Source: an uncultured Clostridium sp.
Lineage (GTDB): Bacteria; Bacillota; Clostridia; TANB77; CAG-508
Reading direction: 5' to 3'
Length of the DNA: 7,850 nucleotides
Assembly (NCBI GenBank): GCA_945874585.1
Contig: CAMCHB010000049.1
Location: 1-7,850 of the forward strand
This document shows, in pieces, positions 6,497 to 7,850 of the stretch. The first letter of the stretch is position 1. Every line of letters begins with the position of its first letter. The translations under genes and the position numbers were made by a program. Under the pieces are notes generated by a model that did no database searches, had not been told where the DNA came from, and saw nothing but the letters and a program-made list of their open reading frames with translations.

Positions 6497-7575
6497 TAAA
6501 ACATTTTTTCAATCTTTTTTATGATTTCTTCATTGTATTTTTTAGCATCAAAATGGATGGAAAATTGTGGTCTGTTTTGAATCATCCATTTCATTTTTTC
6601 TGCAATATCCTCTACCTTTTTTGGTACCACTATTCCAGCATTTCTCTCTACAATTGTTCGACTGCCGGAAACCGGTGTTGTCAAAATAGGCACTTTAAAA
6701 AGCATACTTTCTAAGAAAACAACAGGAAACCCTTCATAATCCGATGTTAGAACAACTGCATCCCCCAGCTGATAATAAGGATATGGATTCTTCTGTTGTC
6801 CTAAAAAAATAAGTTTAGATTCTAAATGGTCCTGCTTAACCATTTTTTGATACAAATCTGTATCTGGTCCTTGTCCAATCAGATAAACACGAAAATCTAA
6901 TCCTTCCTGTTGTAATTTTTGACATGCCTGTATCAAACGTGACAGTCTTTTTTGTTTTTCATCATGACGGCCAATGTTTAAAAATGTATAAACACTATCT
7001 TTCTGATAAGGAATTGTTTCTTTTGCCATTTCTTTGATTTGCTTCTCATCCAATAAATTGTTGCATACCAAAACTTCCTGTCTTGCATGTGGTACTAATT
7101 TTTCATAACTTTCTTTTCCTTCTTCTGACACAAAAACGACTCTTTTAAATTGCGCAGAATGAATTTCTTGGAAAAATTCTTTCACTTTGTTTGGATCCTG
7201 AAAAAGTTCCAAATAATCTGCATGTCCCCATAAATGGCTATTAGTCGAAGCCATTCGAGCTACAAATGATGCCATTTTGGAATACGTCGCAAAGGAAGCT
7301 GAAAAATCAAAACGGTGATAATATTGTATCATAAATTTGATTCTTTTGCTTACATTAAGAAGCTTTCTAAACAACGGATTCGAATTGTTGCTTCCTTTAT
7401 ATTCGATAATTTTTACTCGTTTATCTAACATGTCGGCAAATAAGCCTTTTTTCTCCTGCAATACCAAGGTGATTTCATAAGACTCTTCTTGTACCAATTG
7501 GTTTAGTAAAGTAACCAATGCTTTTTCTATTCCGCCCATCTCTAAAGTATGAGCTGCAAACAATAATTTTTTCAT
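6496..7575 (-). CDS. Family 4 glycosyltransferase (GT-B fold), first gene of the operon
   Basis: This 359-residue GT-B enzyme is a complete GT4 family member. It begins MKKLLFAAHTLEMGGIEKAL, with the glycine-rich loop MGGIEK at 13-18. The donor-binding half shows FLNIGRHDEKQKRLSRLI (198-215), LIGQGPD (232-238), NPYPYY (263-268) and the E-X7-E motif in YEGFPVVFLE (Glu281 and Glu289), followed by VSGSRTIVERNAGIVV (302-317). It probably adds an early sugar to the lipid-linked precursor, though gene order does not prove order of action. Two ATGs lie close together at 7581 and 7575. AAGGG (7582-7586) touches the first but stands 6 bases before the second, so 7575 is preferred. A consensus promoter directly upstream makes this the first gene of the transcript. 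The donor sugar is unknown. Confidence 0.93.
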   Translation of the reverse strand: MKKLLFAAHTLEMGGIEKALVTLLNQLVQEESYEITLVLQEKKGLFADMLDKRVKIIEYKGSNNSNPLFRKLLNVSKRIKFMIQYYHRFDFSASFATYSKMASFVARMASTNSHLWGHADYLELFQDPNKVKEFFQEIHSAQFKRVVFVSEEGKESYEKLVPHARQEVLVCNNLLDEKQIKEMAKETIPYQKDSVYTFLNIGRHDEKQKRLSRLIQACQKLQQEGLDFRVYLIGQGPDTDLYQKMVKQDHLESKLIFLGQQKNPYPYYQLGDAVVLTSDYEGFPVVFLESMLFKVPILTTPVSGSRTIVERNAGIVVPKKVEDIAEKMKWMIQNRPQFSIHFDAKKYNEEIIKKIEKMF

Positions 7576-7581
7576 AAGCAT

Positions 7582-7586
7582 CCCTT
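7582..7586 (-). promoter_or_regulatory. Ribosome-binding site that fixes the start of the first operon gene
   Basis: AAGGG on the minus strand is 6 bases from the ATG at 7575 but directly abuts the ATG at 7581. Only the former is a workable distance. The site is also part of an inverted repeat with 7658-7671. Confidence 0.7.
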
Positions 7587-7604
7587 TTTCCTTTTGATAG
7601 GCTA

Positions 7605-7633
7605 ATTATATCTTGATTCTAGGCATCTGTCAA
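7605..7633 (-). promoter_or_regulatory. Main sigma-A promoter of the glycosyltransferase operon
   Basis: On the minus strand TTGACA (7628-7633) and TATAAT (7605-7610) are both perfect consensus hexamers separated by the ideal 17 bases. Transcription should start near 7598, giving a leader of about 22 bases that contains the ribosome-binding site of the first GT4 gene. I see no obvious riboswitch, attenuator or JUMPstart-like element in so short a leader, which points to constitutive or repressor-controlled expression. Confidence 0.88.
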
Positions 7634-7850
7634 TGAAAGCGAAAACAGAACAAATAAGAAAAAAAGGATGCCCTATTTTTCAGACATTTTCCTCGTTTCC
7701 ATTTACGGATTTCTACTTTTGATGTTTTTTATCATTTTTATTTCAGAAAATTTTCTTCTTTCCTTTTGTTCTTATTTTTAATCTATATTCATTTATTTTG
7801 TACCCACAAAAATTAACTTCTCATAGCTTTGAAATGTAAAAATGGCGCCA
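7634..7850. other. AT-rich intergenic region upstream of the operon, no convincing gene
   Basis: These 217 bases hold no open frame with a ribosome-binding site on either strand. On the minus strand an 18-codon frame runs in from the right edge and ends with TAA at 7793-7795 (its last residues would read KLIFVGTK). It could be the tail of an upstream gene, but it is too short to distinguish from chance. The stretch also holds a possible weak hairpin (7658-7681) and two short palindromes (7745-7756 AGAAAATTTTCT, and 7843-7850 TGGCGCCA at the very edge), for which I can claim no function. Confidence 0.6.
7658..7681 (-). terminator. Possible weak intrinsic terminator upstream of the operon promoter
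   Basis: An imperfect hairpin of nine pairs and one A-A mismatch surrounds a four-base loop (7668-7671). Its core is only AGG/CCT, flanked by five A-T pairs and a closing G-C. Read leftward, the 3' arm runs into seven T residues (7659-7665) followed by further T-rich sequence, so it could end transcription arriving from the right and insulate the operon. The GC core is short, so stability is doubtful. Confidence 0.25.

Noticed and set aside
7633..7722. Plus-strand ORF of about 29 codons beginning at the ATG at 7633
   Set aside because: It has no ribosome-binding site, its start overlaps the -35 box of the opposite-strand promoter, and its composition is that of AT-rich noncoding DNA.
7745..7756. 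AGAAAATTTTCT palindrome as an operator site
   Set aside because: A 12-base A/T palindrome is expected by chance in such sequence, it is far from the promoter, and there is no second copy near either promoter.
7793..7849. Open frame of 18 codons entering from the right edge on the minus strand
   Set aside because: It is too short to separate from chance, since one of three frames is often open this long. It is mentioned in the intergenic entry only as a possible gene tail.
1..7850. A previously undescribed defence, mobile or CRISPR-like system
   Set aside because: All substantial genes fall into known polysaccharide families. There are no spaced direct repeats, nuclease, transposase or toxin-antitoxin motifs.

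Overview
The window is AT-rich DNA (about one third G+C by eye) with strong AAGGAG-type ribosome-binding sites, two near-consensus sigma-A promoters and tightly packed genes, all read leftward on the minus strand. This is the style of a low-GC Gram-positive bacterium (Bacillota). The proteins resemble those of gut Firmicutes such as the Erysipelotrichales, but the sequence alone does not fix a genus.

The content is one cell-surface polysaccharide locus. In transcription order (right to left): a consensus promoter (7605-7633); a GT4 glycosyltransferase (6496-7575); two tandem, clearly related GT2 glycosyltransferases (5541-6485 and 4572-5525); a multi-spanning Wzy / O-antigen-ligase-like membrane protein (3118-4560); a second GT4 enzyme (1973-3121); and a third, distinct GT2 enzyme (1050-1976). 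A second promoter, whose -35 box lies in the last codons of that gene, then drives the ATPase of a polysaccharide/teichoic-acid ABC exporter (271-999) and its permease (from 258, cut off at the left end). Gene junctions are 4-base ATGA overlaps or gaps of 10-15 bases, except the 50-base promoter-bearing gap before the ATPase.

A likely division of labour: five cytoplasmic glycosyltransferases extend a lipid-linked glycan, the ABC pair carries it across the membrane, and the Wzy/WaaL-like protein polymerises or transfers it on the outer face. Polymerase-type and ABC-type export are usually alternatives, so finding both in one cluster is the main biological point of interest. No initiating phosphoglycosyltransferase, Wzx flippase or nucleotide-sugar biosynthesis gene is in the window.

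Bases 1-44 are not biological. They are an Illumina Nextera i5-side adapter (index plus Tn5 mosaic end) left on the end of the assembled contig. The truncated permease is therefore an assembly artefact, not a broken gene. The right end (7634-7850) is AT-rich and without a convincing gene. I see no RNA gene, CRISPR array, insertion sequence or phage element.
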